A DNA stretch of 64,000 nt from Candolleomyces eurysporus (taxonomy: Eukaryota; Basidiomycota; Agaricomycetes; Agaricales; Psathyrellaceae), in NCBI GenBank assembly GCA_027579435.1, contig JANBPK010000720.1, forward strand, positions 119,163-183,162, written 5' to 3'. Below the pieces are notes generated by a model. The model did not search any database. It was not told the DNA's origin and saw only the letters and a program-made list of their open reading frames with translations. The position numbers were made by a program, and so were the translations under genes. Below, piece by piece: positions 49,055-61,188 of the stretch; within the stretch, counting starts at the first letter, position 1, and every line of letters begins with the position of its first letter.

Positions 49055-50538
49055 TCAGGACGATGAAGACGAACCACCGTTCCTCCAAGAGAGACGCTTG
49101 GCTTCAGTGTTAGCTCGCCGGCGACGCGACTTACGACCAGCAGTCGCAATCCGCCGGATGCGTTCGTTAACATCCATAAATCTCGCCCCGACATCGATGA
49201 ATTCCAGGGCAGGTCGCCCTTCTCTCTCCAAGCGGATGAGCTTATCCTTGGGTCGCTTCATATACTCGGTATCGGGGACACGAGGCATGAGCTCAGGAAT
49301 GGCCTTGAATTCATCAGCTCTCTTCGCGTACTGCAACGCTTTCTGGTGCGCGTGCTCGAGAGAGCCTGGTACAATAGGTTCCTGAAAGACACAATAAGTA
49401 ACGATGACGGTGAATATTGTTATGGCACGGCAAACGTACCGAGCCATCTTCAGGCACAGATTCCCAGTACAAGCGTTGGTACCGTTGACGAGACGCATCA
49501 CGGTTTTCATCTTGCTCGAGCATATCCGCTTCCTGAACATCGTATCGAGCGTCTCTCGAGTCCAGGTGGACGGCCTTGTGCGTAGTAGCGCCAAGAAGCA
49601 ACTCCATCCCGGCGAGGAAACCGGTCTGCAACTGCTTGCCCTGTAGAAAATTCGTCAGTAAGGAGGTAAGATATACATGACATCGAGAAAGAATTCAGAT
49701 GGGGTTGAAATCGTTATAACCATTTCCCGAAGGATGTAAGGGCCTTCGAGAGGTCTTTCGTTTCGCGAATGAAGTATAGTCTCATCATCTCCAGATTGAC
49801 AAAGATACTCACCTCCTATAATACGAAGATACAGTTGAGAGAGAACAATCAGCTTCACCCAAGTAAAATATAGCAGTGATAATATACCTGAAAAGCGAGA
49901 AGTCAGCATGATGCGAAAGATAACAGCGAAGGTCAGAGAAAGAAAAAAGTGGAATCAAGCCAAAAGGTCATAAAGACTAATCGATTTTCACTCATCATAG
50001 AGAAAAAACAAGCAATACCAACGCACCTTTCTCCAAGCTCTTTCAAGACCTTTCAGGCGAAGGATGGCATCGACACGCTTGAGACTCAAGTTATACCGTT
50101 GCGACAGTACTCGGACGCTGTTCGCTTGAGGGTCAGACATATATTCCTTGTACATCGTCTCACGCTGAGCATCAGAAATGGGCGGGGGCGGGCGGAATGA
50201 CGGGTTCATAGGGAAAGGCTTTTGTGGTGTCAGAAATTGTTGCCAAGAAGGAAACACCGTGAACTCACTGTGTTCCCAAGCCAGTTCTGAGGCTCTGCAC
50301 ACCTATACTTCCAAGCGACTTGGTCCAAGAACTCTGCGTACGTGGTGGGACCTGTCCCCGGCTCATCTGGTTGAGCGAGGTCATCGAAGGAAGCGGCCTT
50401 CGGCTCTGGAGAATCAACAGTGGCATTGGACAGAGAGCTGGTCGATGACAGTGAGCGCCATGCTGGCAACCGACGCGACGCACAGCGAGTAGCGCGAACG
50501 GTGGAGGAGAGGAGAGGTGCCAGCTGTTGAGAGAGCAT
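49055..50538 (-). CDS. MRPS35: Mitochondrial small-subunit ribosomal protein mS45 (Bot1/MRPS35 family)
   Basis: Exons are 50538-50269, 50218-50027, 49640-49440 and 49381-49055 (329 residues). The N-terminus is Arg/Ser/Ala-rich without acids (MLSQQLAPLLSSTVRATRC...), a mitochondrial presequence. The Bot1 domain follows: WLGNTPFPMNPSFRPPPPIS, YMSDPQANSVRVLSQRYN, SLKRVDAILRLKGLE, then GKQLQTGFLAGMELLLG. The C-terminus is basic. The second intron is about 386 nt, far longer than others here, and holds a snoRNA candidate. A 94-bp gap separates this start from the divergent methyltransferase gene. Confidence 0.9.
49930..50003 (-). ncRNA. Candidate intronic C/D-box snoRNA (25S rRNA 2'-O-methylation guide)
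   Basis: On the minus strand, inside the mS45 intron, a perfect C box ATGATGA (49992-49998) is followed about 56 nt later by a D box CTGA (49933-49936). Between them TCGATTAGTCTTT (49972-49984) is complementary over 13 nt to AAAGACTAATCGA, a conserved stretch of 25S/28S rRNA just before the ACCATCTAGTAGCTGG segment, as I recall it. A degenerate D' box (ATGA) follows the guide directly. This resembles snR60/U80, which targets this neighbourhood. The terminal stem is weak. Confidence 0.6.
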
Positions 50539-50632
50539 TGCGAATCCTGACGCTGCAAAATTTGTGCCTTTCATTTTGAGGTCACGTGTGTTAACTTTAG
50601 GGGAGGTCATACCGTTCCAGTGATCATGCATC
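50539..50632. promoter_or_regulatory. 94-bp bidirectional promoter, mS45 / EFM3-like
   Basis: The start codons of two divergent genes are 94 bp apart. The interval includes TCACGTGTG at about 50581, an E-box-like word. Shared control is inferred from spacing only. Confidence 0.45.
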
Positions 50633-52055
50633 ATGGATGGACAACCTCAATTTTGGCCAACACCCATCATGGAGACTAAACTCTTTGCCATCCTTCGCCA
50701 ATATTCTTGTCTTTCCCCTGCAAATACCATCCAATTGCCTACCAGCATCCCTCGGAAAGACATCCAGACCTTCTTGCTCGATCATATTCTGCACAACGAT
50801 CTCTTAAACGCTTACTCTCCGTCCAGCCAATATCAGAGGCTGTTTTGGAAGCGAATTATCGCTCATTTAGAAACAAACTATGACGAGGCATGTTAAAGCG
50901 GCTCTTCATCGTCTTTGCAAGACGTCATTCTGGACGTCTAGGATGAAGATTTCGAACCTTCACCGGAAGTGTATGAACGCTACATGGAGGTCCTCCAGGA
51001 CAGGCTCGTACTTGTCATGTTTTCCATCTGTGCTCCCACTGACTGGAGTAGGCATCTCGATCAGAGAACGCCTTTGCAAGGGGGGTCCCCTTCAAATTCT
51101 TATATGACTTACTACTGGAAACCACCCGAGGTCTTGCGAGCCGACAAGCCATTTCTCACTACCACCCTCCTCGAATCGAGGAATATGATAGAGGCAGGGA
51201 CAACCGGCCTCCGAACATGGACGGCGGCATTTTTCCTAGCCCAATACTTGCTCCAAAATCCTGGTGCGTTTCTTCCACTAGCAGCGTCAGGCGTATTTTG
51301 TTGACAATACGCTAGACATCGTCCTTCAAAAACGCGTTTTGGAGTTGGGCTCGGGAATTGGATTCACAGGCATTGTCATTGGCACTGTTCAGGTCCTGTC
51401 TCAAGCCCAAGGCTCTCCTCTTCCAAAGCTATGGTTGACAGATGTCGATGAGACTGTCCTTTCAGTTTGCAGGCGGAACGCGGACCTTTCGTGCAGTTAG
51501 TCCCTTCGCTGAGTACGTGGTACTGTTGTAACATGTGCCGCCAACAGACCTTTCCTCGCTGCACGGAAATATTCAAGTCGCCCGAATCGACTGGTTTGAT
51601 GCTCTGAATGAGACCTCAGCTTACAACATGAGTTTCGTCATTCGCGAACAAATGGATCCTGAGCTCATCATCGGATCTGACATAGTAAGCTACCTCGTTT
51701 TTGTAAGACTTTGACTCGATACTCATTATCTACGCAGGTTTTTGATCCCTCTCTGATCCAACCTCTTCTTTCGACTTTGAAATTAGCAATCACAGACTCC
51801 GACAGGACGGCGCTCTTTGCATTGACAATGCGTAACGAAACCACCCTGTCGATGTTCCTGTCATCCGCCCAAAGTAATCTCGTGATGCACATCGGATTGT
51901 ATCCCGTGCTGACTCTTCTGATAACAGGCATGGGTTTCGTGGTTGAGGAATTGGCTCATCCTGCGGGGACTACGGCAACCGAGGGGCTCCTTCTCCCTAA
52001 TGTTGTGGAGGACATGGGCAGGGTTAAATTGCTGAAACTTTCCTGGAGATCGTGA
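50633..52055 (+). CDS. EFM3: eEF2 lysine methyltransferase homologue (EFM3/FAM86 family)
   Basis: Exons are 50633-50887, 50942-51263, 51316-51495, 51548-51684, 51738-51873 and 51928-52055 (385 residues). The FAM86-type N-terminus has LFAILRQYSCL and SSQYQRLFWKRIIAHLE. The Rossmann methyltransferase has VLELGSGIGFTGIVIGT (motif I), LWLTDVDETVLSVCRRNA, IDWFDAL, and ELIIGSDIVFDP where the family has ADVVYDP. Relatives trimethylate one lysine of eEF2, whose gene is also in this window. The first intron needs a GCATGT donor, otherwise there are two in-frame stops. The last intron is 54 nt, in frame and stop-free. Confidence 0.85.
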
Positions 52056-52461
52056 ATATCTAGCTGACCGAGTTGCGGGGCAGTCGTGGAACGGCTTCTT
52101 TAATTAGTATTAGGCTCTGATAGTGTTCATAATGAATGTGGTCTAGAAGTCAGCACCCCTTTGATTAAGCGCAAACTGCGGCGCGCTCTAGCGCAGCAAT
52201 TTCCTTCCCCATTGAAGGAGCCTTGCATAATAGCGCTTCTTGCCCCAACAAATTTAGCGCCAACCAAGGCACCGATCAATGAGGATAACCATAAATGATT
52301 TGTTGAGTCATCGCCCATCACACTCTTTTCGTCGATCCAGCTTACCAGCTCAGTGCAACGCTATATCAAGGCAAGGCCATACTGTTGCCAGGTCATCCAC
52401 CCATCCCTCTTGTAGCAAACAGCCGGATCCATTTAGACTGAAGCCCACGTTGCAGANAGTG
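52056..52461. other. Intergenic, no gene seen
   Basis: Promoter region of the MOSC gene. One n at 52456. Confidence 0.5.
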
Positions 52462-54104
52462 ATGTCCATCTCACCTCATGACCTCTTGAACAACGTGCAT
52501 CTTCTCTTTTTAGAATTGAAGAACAACGGGAAAGACCTGTATGTGCCGTCCATCTTGGCAGCATCTTTCCTTGTTGCCATTTTTTGGATGCGCAGATTCC
52601 GGCAAAAGGGTTGGTCCTGGACTTTGTGCGGTTTATGGTACTGACGGACCGTACGATACTAGGACAGGGGATCGAGGTGAAGAGTGCTGCACCCCTTCAC
52701 AAGAAGACTGCGAAGCCCGTTGTTGCGCTTCCTAGCCCTGGACATGTGAAGGTATCAAAAATCCTAATACACCCAATAAAGGTACGCTAAGCAACTTGCG
52801 ATGTCACGGCTTTCAATGTGCCACGTCTTTTGGTTTTCATGCCGTCTGACATCGTGCAAATGTTTATCTTTGCGGGTAGAGCTGTAAAGGCATCTCAGTT
52901 CAAAGCGCCGTATATACCCCGGAAGGATTAGAGGTGAGTTGTGACCTTCGATTCCCACCAGACCTTTGTTCATTCAACGCCACTTCAGTATGATAGAATA
53001 TGGTCAATCATAGACGCTCAGACCAAGCGAATAATCACGGCTAGAGAAATATCTAAGGCAAGCTTTGACGCTCGCTCCATTCGTTCGTGCGTTAAATCAT
53101 GCTCCCTAGATGGTCCTCATTTCTCCTCAAATTGAGAAGGACGACTCCCTCCCGTACGGAGGTCTACTGACCGTTTCGGTCCCCCAGGAGTCAGGGACCC
53201 AGACTTTTTCCATCCCGCTCCAGCCAACAGAAAACATTCTTACTCACTGGGAAATGTGAGGACTTTTATGTATACACTTGAAATTAAACCACTGACGGTT
53301 AAGACAGGCTTCCACAGATAACGATCTGGCCGTCTCATCCCCCCGTCGATGGCTACATATGCAATTCAGTCTCTAATGACGGCCCCTCTCCAACCGAAGT
53401 GCTCTCTCAGTACTTCGGCAAACCGGTATATCTGGTTTACAAAGGTCCCCAGCCTCGTGTCATAGACGCGACTATCCGGTACCCTGAGTTAAAGGCAACG
53501 GCCAAATTCCAGGATATGTACCCGTTGTTGATCCTCTCTGAGGAGAGCACCGTGGCTATTGATGAAGTGCTTCGCGACCATGTGGGAACCCAGGGCATTC
53601 ATGCACGATGGGCTGGTGACAACGTATCTATTGAAAGGTGCGGACTAATGCTCTTCTTCATCAAAGAATTACCCATCTTTGAACTTTCCCTATCGGCGGG
53701 TTAGGCTGATAAATCGCGTTGCATTGCAGATTCAGGCCTAATATCATCCTCAAGGGTGGGGGACCATTCGCTGAGGATGCCTGGCAAGAGATTTCTATCG
53801 GCACTGAAGACTCGCCGTTAATATCTCTCGTTTCTCGGTGTACTCGTTGTCTGGTTAGTTGACACCTTCCCAGTCAACCCTTTCCTCACGACTGATCATC
53901 TTGATGCTGTAGCTTCCTAACGTCAGTCCAGAGACGGGAGAACGAGACGCCGCTGTCCCGTACAAAGTCATAATGAAATTCCGGACCGGACTGGATCCTA
54001 AGTCAAAGCTGAAACCGTGTGTTGGGTGCAACGCAGTTCCCGCTGGACATGGTTGCGTTCAGGTCGGAGATTGGGTGTACGTCAAGAAGCTCGTGGAGAC
54101 CTAG
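52462..54104 (+). CDS. MOSC-domain protein, mARC-like
   Basis: Eight exons: 52462-52609, 52663-52781, 52880-52933, 52989-53057, 53110-53255, 53308-53637, 53730-53853, 53913-54104 (393 residues). A membrane anchor is near residues 29-45 (SILAASFLVAIFWM), followed by Arg residues, as in mARC on the outer mitochondrial membrane. MOSC-N barrel: VSKILIHPIKSCKGISVQSA, then IWSIIDAQTKRIITAREISK. MOSC core: FRPNIILKGG, EDAWQEISIG and SRCTRCLLPNVSPETG, whose Cys is the expected molybdenum ligand. These enzymes reduce N-hydroxylated compounds with cytochrome b5. The fourth intron has a GCAAGC donor. Confidence 0.9.
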
Positions 54105-54671
54105 ATGTGGTTCTGGTTTCCGATTTAGCAAGTCTAGGGTTGGGTTGGATATTGTCCACTCCTGTGGGTGACCCTATGTCACTAATTCTGTCTGGGGAAT
54201 AGAGGCTGCGTACCTGTCCTGACTCGGTTGTGGATCTGATATGTCGGAGAAATCTGTGAATGCCCGTGAGGCATCTACCATTTGCGTTTCAAGATCATAA
54301 GTGGATGGCATCACTAATTTGGGGTGAACAGGTGGGCACACCGGTATCGTCCATGTCCACGGTGTGGCGCGTCCCCCTTGAGCAGAAATATAGTATGCTG
54401 CTTTGTGAGTCAAATGACGCTATTCGGGAGATAAGAAACGGAGTTGCCACCAAATTGACTGGGACGAAGATGACGAGCCCTGTCCTGGCGGTGCACAGAG
54501 ACCGAGATCACGTGGGAAGGCCGGCATGCCAAAGTGCAGCGGATTTGTTGCCTGAGTGGGTTGCAGACCGCTGCTGCCTTGATCCAATACCGTCCACAAC
54601 CGATAGTCTCGACAATCTCCTGCCTGCCTCTTGCCCATCGCTGCGCCTGAGCGCCCCCGCCTTCTTGAGCG
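54105..54671. other. Intergenic before the USP12/46-type gene
   Basis: Several open frames overlap on both strands, but none shows domain features. Presumptive promoter. Confidence 0.5.
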
Positions 54672-57600
54672 ATGGCAAGGTCCAAATGGATGCCATTTAC
54701 ACCCCAGCAAGCTCCCAGCCGCGAACCCCAGAAGAGCGCCAAACCAGAAGATGCAATACAGCCGACATCGTCTGCGGAAATCAAGAAGTTTGGGCTCGAG
54801 AATGTGTGTTTCCTCGCCTCTGCACTGTCTGAACATCGAGCTGACTTCATTCTCGTCTAAACCAAGTTTGGTAACACATGGTGCGCTGAGCAACATAGAT
54901 GCCATAGACCGTTCTAATGTTCGGCTTTGTTTCCCAGTTACGCAAACTCAGTGCTCCAAGCCCTGTTCTTCTGCAGCCCATTCAGGGACATGATGCTGCA
55001 GCACCCCGACACCTCTGTTCCACAGAGCCTGCTCCCAACAGCGGTAGCACCACCCAGCAAACCCCTGGCACCTGTTCGACGGAAATCCGAACGGAAGCCC
55101 TCAGCATCAATAGACCCTTCAACTGCGCTAGCACAAGCCTTTCCAATTCCGTCGTCCCCTCCTACACTGTTTTCCGCGCTACGGTCCTTGTTCTATCACA
55201 TATACACCCAGCCTGGGGAGAAGGGAACGGTTGCCCCGAAGGCGTTCATCGAGAAGCTGAAGGAGCTGAACGACATCTTTCGGGGCACTATGCATCAAGA
55301 CGCTCATGAATTTCTCAACTATCTCCTCAACCAAATTGTGGAAGAAATGGACGAAGAACGGAGAAATGCTCAGAACTCAGCTCAAGGGGAAGAGCGTAAG
55401 TGATGCGCTCTGTTGCCTTGCGTTCCTTCTCACACAGTGCGCTCAGTGGCGGCTTCCGTGGCGACATTGTCGTCCAAGGTTCCGACAGTAATGACTGCGG
55501 CAAGCTCGAACTCGGGAACACAACCTCGAGATGCAACACTGGTACACAAGCTGTTTGAAGGCATCCTGACCAGCGAAACCCGATGCTTAACCTGCGAAAC
55601 GGTATGCGCCATTTATCCGCCTATTTGAGCAATATTTAACCTCATGCGTCCAGGTCTCCTCTCGAGATGAATCTTTCCTTGACTTGTCGATTGATATTGA
55701 GCAGAATTCCAGTGTAACCGCCTGTCTCCGACACTTCAGCGCCAGTGAAATGCTTTGCCAAAAGAACAAGTTCTTTTGTGATTCATGTTGTGATCTACAG
55801 GAGGCGGAGAAAAGGTATTGTATTGGATTATCCTCGTTGATCAGGTACTAATGCGGAGTCAAGGATGAAAATCAAGAAGCTTCCAAACGTTTTGGCACTA
55901 CACCTGAAACGCTTCAAATACCAGGAGGAAGTCGGGCGATATATTAAACTCACATATCGAGTTGCATTTCCGATGGAGCTGAGGCTCTTCAACACCGTCG
56001 ACGATATGGAGAATGCCGATCGTTTGTATACCCTCTTCGCCATTGTGGTTCACATTGGAACGTACGTCATCGCACCGATATTTCCTCTTTTTCTCAGTTG
56101 CTGCGTGTTTAACTAATCTTCCGGCGCAGTGGGCCACACCAAGGACACTACATCTCCATCGTCAAGTCGGGAGGATCTTGGGTTGTGTTCGACGACGATA
56201 GCGTCTATACCATCTCCGAAGGGGACATCAGCAAGTATTTCGGCGACTCGAACGCAGGTTCAGCCTATGTTCTATACTACCAGGCCGTAGATATCGATCT
56301 GGCCGAGCTTGGCTTACAACCCCGGGAGCCTGCACCTGTGTCCGATGCTTCTCCGGCTCACAACCATGTAGATCAGCCGGACCCGATTTCCACGGCAGAC
56401 AAGGTACCTCCGCCTGGCTTAGAGCCCGAAGAGGCGACTACTGGTGATTCAGCNCANGAATCCACCTCACATTCGCAGCTAAACGTNCCAGACAAACCAA
56501 CCCTCTCAATACCCCCTGTTATCCTAGGNTCCTCTTCTNATTCTGCTGAGCAGGCNACANCCCTCANTTCATCTACTNTGCCATCACCGTCTGCCACCGG
56601 CTTCGGGACGAAATTCTTTAATACAATTCGCCGAGCNCCTTCAGCNTCACTGCCTCGCCCTATAGCAACAAATGGAACTGAGAAAAGACGCTCAGGATCG
56701 GAGCGCTCTCCTCGTCCATCTGCTTCATCGCCTTCACTATCCGATAAACTTAACTTGTCTCCATCAGAACCCCNGCCCCCCATACCACCATTACCCCCTA
56801 CAATCAAAACTCCAGAACCGGCCCCTCCTATCAGCGCTCCGCCAGATAAAGTGAAGAAAGAGTCGTCTAAATCTGGTGGATGGTTCTCTAAACGCAGGAG
56901 CTTGAAGCTCGGCGAGAAACCCAGAAAACAATCGGCGACCAGCGAAACCTTGTCCCTATTACCTCCATCTCCTAACCGCCGAGCAGACGATCAACCTCCT
57001 GCGTCATCTCCCTCAGCCTGGTTTAAGGGCTTTGCGTCGTCGCAACGGGAATTGCAACCACCTGANCATACCCACTCAAAGGACGGTACACANGAGGCNG
57101 ACGAATCGAAACANCGAAATGGGACTGGTAGGCACCTGTCGGTGAATGGGGGTGGGGCTGANGATACTCCACCAACGCCNTCACCGACTTCATCCCTTAA
57201 TTCGATGACCCCTACGCACGCCCCATACTCCCGACCCTCGATGACGGCTGGATCGTCTTCGTCCTCTTCATCCATACCCCATCCATCCAAACTTGCGTCG
57301 ACCTCGTCAACGCGCCAGCAGGATTCTTTCAGCGGTGGCGATCATCACAGATCCAAAGGTTCCCGCAGCTCTTCACCCTCTAACCGCAAACGACAGAGAC
57401 CTTTCCCCTCATCATTGGAGCGTGCTCTACCACCCCTTCCCCCAACGCCAACGTTCGTTTCCCATGTTCACAGTCCAAGTAACGGACACGTCTTCGTGGA
57501 CGAACCAAAGAGCATGATCAATGGCGATGGCGATTCTAACGGGTTCGACCACAGTGCCCCATCGTCACTGCACACGGATGACANGCANACGCATCTGCGG

Positions 57601-57756
57601 AGTACGACTTTGCCCGGCCCTTTCTCGCTCGCCAACTCGGCGGGTGAGAATGTAAGCTCCAGCAGTACACCACCAGGGACATTCGGCCTTCGGAAAGCGA
57701 CGAGGAAGCTNAGCCTNACNGCNCCGATGTTGTTTGGCAGGAAAGANAAGAAATGA
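54672..57756 (+). CDS. UBP9: Ubiquitin carboxyl-terminal hydrolase, USP12/USP46 (UBP9/UBP13) family
   Basis: Exons are 54672-54803, 54867-54880, 54938-55395, 55438-55601, 55654-55814, 55864-56061 and 56130-57756 (917 residues). The Cys box is [20 protein letters not shown], with the Cys codon TG/T split by intron 2. [19 protein letters not shown] follows. Zinc pairs are CLTCE and CDSC, then [15 protein letters not shown], the His box [12 protein letters not shown] and Asp in VVFDDDSV. Catalysis is complete. About 480 Ser/Pro-rich residues follow, probably disordered and unusually long for the family. USP12/46 need WD-repeat partners (WDR48/Bun107). The n bases fall in frame. Confidence 0.93.
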
Positions 57757-58351
57757 TCACGCATATCACTGCAGAGCAATCTCANNNTCNNCCCNGCCAC
57801 ACNNNNTCCTTTCGCTCGCTTCGTTATAGATGCGTTACCTTTTACAGAGGTGAACCCACACNACCNCAACACACCTCTTAATATTTATCCCTTTCGCGCT
57901 TCACTTTTTGGATTGCTGCTGCTGGTCTGTATGTCTGTATATCGTTCTCTCCTGCNCATGCACNNACACCCTCTTTTGCTGTTGTATTAAGATACGACTG
58001 ATTGTATTTTTCTTCTTCCCCCTTTTTCCTTTTTTCTTCCATNCGGTTTTCTTCATGCCGATGAGATCATCATGCATCCATCATCTATCTACTGCTTTAT
58101 CGGGACCCTTATTTGCACATCCCTCTCTCGCACACAGACACACACTATACCTACCTACGTACCTAGCCTCATCTAGTTAGTAGTCACTTCACGGCNCCCT
58201 CGTCAGAGCGCGCTAGCATTGTTAAAACGAACCCCCTACCTTTGTACAGTACATCAGTTTAAATTAGTTGGATCCATCAGAGCGCCTCTTAGATTCGATT
58301 NTTTGAAGGGGGAGGGGAGGAAAGAGTGGGTTTATTCATGTTTCCTGCATA
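57757..58351. other. Convergent 3' regions, T/C-rich
   Basis: From 57995 to 58060 lies a T-rich stretch; n characters are frequent at 57780-57965. No gene is seen. Confidence 0.5.
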
Positions 58352-60744
58352 TTAATCGAGTGCATAGTGGGATATACATATATGTTGCATATAGAGTAAG
58401 TAAGATATATAAACCAGCGTGGTAGGGAAACGTGAACGAGTGTGGAGGGCAGAGAACCGCTCATCATACTNANCATAAGCATAGGNNTAANCAACATCCA
58501 TGTCACTTTCCGAGCTCGGAGACTCGACGTCCGTAGGCGAATCCGAATCCGTCGANGTATCCATATCACTCGACTCCGATCCAGACGCAGTAGCTTCGGC
58601 TCCGGCTTGCGCCTGGGCCTGTCCTTGTCCTCCTTCTGGCACCTTATTCTTGGGCGTAGGCGGAGGCGGCGGCACAGGCGTAATCTCATCCACGTACTCC
58701 AACTTGCGCTGGATCTCCTCCTGGCGCGCATCGGGCATAACCATATGCGAACAATCCAAAATCCGAATATCGTTGCTCAGCTCCGACGCCAGACAAATCC
58801 GCCCCGTCGACTCGTCCCAACAAATAGCTCTCAGCCCCCCAGCGGCGTTAACCTCGTTCACAACATCCTGCGCTTCAAAGAACGTCCTGAAAACGCCCGT
58901 CTTGGGCATCGGCAGCCGCGGTTTCTTCGATAGCACAGGGAGGACGTCCTCTTGTGGCGGAGGGTCGGCCTCGTAGTGGATCCCGGCATTCTTCGGGTGG
59001 ACATACCGCCTCAGACTGACCATCTGCGGAGAGTCCGACTTGTCCTGGCCATCCATCATGCAGATGAGCGCACGCGTAGAGCCGGGCAAGATCTTGGCTC
59101 GGTTGGGTCCGCACATGTGGGTCGCCATCTGGTACGAGTCGTGGTTGTAGACGTACTTGTAGTGNGCGGGTTTGCCATCGGCCTCGGGTACGAGTTGCTG
59201 TTGGGGGTAGATAGCGTGGTGTTCGACGCCTTCGGGGTCTTCGCGTTCCAAAAAGATGGACACGGGCGGAGGAGGACCGAGAGTGTGTCGGAGGTCNGGG
59301 GTGCTTGGGGTTGAGCTTGGTCTTGTTGGGGATGCCATAGTCTGAGATGACGAATTTCCTGACTTTCTTGTTTTGCAGGGTGTAGCGGGCCTTGGCGGTG
59401 AGGCGAACAACGCCCTTGTAGAGAGGGAGTTCGTACCACTCGATGAGGTGGTGCTCGACGCCTGGGGAAGGGGTAACTGTCCGGATGACGACCATGTCAT
59501 TCTGGTGAGGGTAGATGCGGAAGGCTCGCAGTCGGTAAGGCTATAGCGAAAGAGTTGAGACAACATTGACGCTTGAAATAATGCTGTGACTCACACTAGT
59601 GGGCCAGCTGTTGTGCTCCTTGAAGATGCAGCAAGAATGCTCAGCCTTGTCCAAGACGTTGATGAAGTGCATTTCAGCTGGCTGAGCAATCATCGCCATG
59701 TACGTCTTCTCATTGGCCTCAAAGATACTGGACTGGGTGACTCTATACGCCGTCTCAGCGATCCCAAGCTCCAGGAAAGGTCTATCGAGGTTGTCAAGGA
59801 CGAAGCTGTACGTTCCGCTTTCAGGGTTCATTTTGGGGCCAGTGAGGAGTTCAAAATCGTCGAGCTTGGCGTAGACGGTGACGACATTGTAGCGGAAATT
59901 CTTGTCGACGTCTTGCCCGTGGCTCAATTTGGAAGCGTTGTCCCTGTAATAGGACTGTCAGTAACTCGGGCGAACATTCAACATGAGCAATAAACATACC
60001 TCTCGACAAAGCGTTCCTTGTTGAACCGACGGGTGTACGCGATTAAAATACCATCCTCGCCCGCCCTGAGCTTGACATACTTGGCTTGGATATCATAAGC
60101 CTTGGAAAGGGTCTGAATCCTAGCCACTGGCCTCGGTCCCCACGGGCTATCGAGGACAAAGAGATAGAGCCAGTACCAGGCGCTGCAGTTCCTGTCCACG
60201 ACAGATGCGACGAGGTACTTGCCGCCTGGAAGCAGGCAGAGGTCGTTGATCATGTGGAACCCATTCAGCAAGCGTCGGTTGTAGATCTTGGGGCTGGGAG
60301 AACGCCAGTTGTCGTCCACGGTGATAGCTTGCGTGACCANTTGTTCGATCTCGTAGTCTGTCAGGGGCAGGGTGTACTCGAAGGTGGGCCTGAGTGGAGG
60401 GACAGGGAAGTCCATGCGTATGAGGAACTGTCGCCAAATGATGGGCTGGTGCGTGAGGAGGTAGAGACACTTGTTCACCTGGATACANGTCAGTATATAG
60501 CNNTTNNNNTNNGGAATGAAGAGAAGAAACATACCCGTCGTANACTGAGGATATCCTCGATNGAGAGGTACGGGAAGATATCGTCGACAAAGGTATCGAG
60601 AGGCACCTTCATTATGGGCGAGCTACTGCCAAAGAAACGAAACCTATCGCGAAGGACCCCTGGGATATATCTGATTTTCTCCTCGAGCGAGTCTGCGACC
60701 GTTTCAGACGCGGTGCGCAGGGCACCGATGGTGATATTGAACAT
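58352..60744 (-). CDS. F-box protein, large agaricomycete type
   Basis: The start is ATG 60744 (MFNITIGALRTASET). The F-box is at about residues 45-95: VPLDTFVDDIFPYL, IEDILSxRR, intron, VNKCLYLLTHQPIIWRQFL. A beta-rich, propeller-like body follows (NDLCLLPGGKYLVASVVDRN, LYLFVLDSPWGPRPVARI, RAICWDESTGRICLASELSN, RILDCSHMVMPDARQ). The acidic tail EGGQGQAQAQAGAEA and Ser/Asp repeats precede an n-rich end, so the stop (58352) is uncertain. F-box proteins link a substrate to SCF ubiquitin ligase; the substrate is unknown. At least three introns. Confidence 0.78.
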
Positions 60745-61188
60745 GGCTGGGNTGGTGGCGAGCTAGTGGGGTAGACTGTGGATTAAATAGCGCCAATCAA
60801 TGGCGTCGGGGAGAGAACTTGGACGAGGCGGGGTGGTGGGCGAGGGTAGATAAGAGAAAGCTGTTTATTGTCATTTTTAACCATGGAAACTGGAGGGCTG
60901 TAGTTCTTTTTCTTTGTGCAGTGGACGCACACAACAAAAAAGCATTCCCAAAAACGGAACGCGTTCTTGTTGCCGTCACGTGTCTATTGTCCTCTTCCTG
61001 GATACCGAATGTCANTGCCCTTCGTCTCTGCCCATCGTCATCACTGACATCCTAGCCGACCNAGAGCTTTGACAATTGGCAGCACAGTGAATCCAAGCGA
61101 TTCTCATGCGCAAANAGTGACTCGACTGCTCAGAATGTTTAGTCACTCTGGCAACAGCTTCGTCGGCAGGCAATGCAAAAAATATTTA
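60745..61188. other. Intergenic between the two F-box genes
   Basis: No gene seen. Promoter of the first F-box gene on the minus strand plus the 3' end of the second. Confidence 0.5.

Noticed and set aside
54260..54905. Long overlapping frames on both strands before the USP12/46 gene
   Set aside because: No domains; the minus frames overlap the well-supported first exon of the deubiquitinase.
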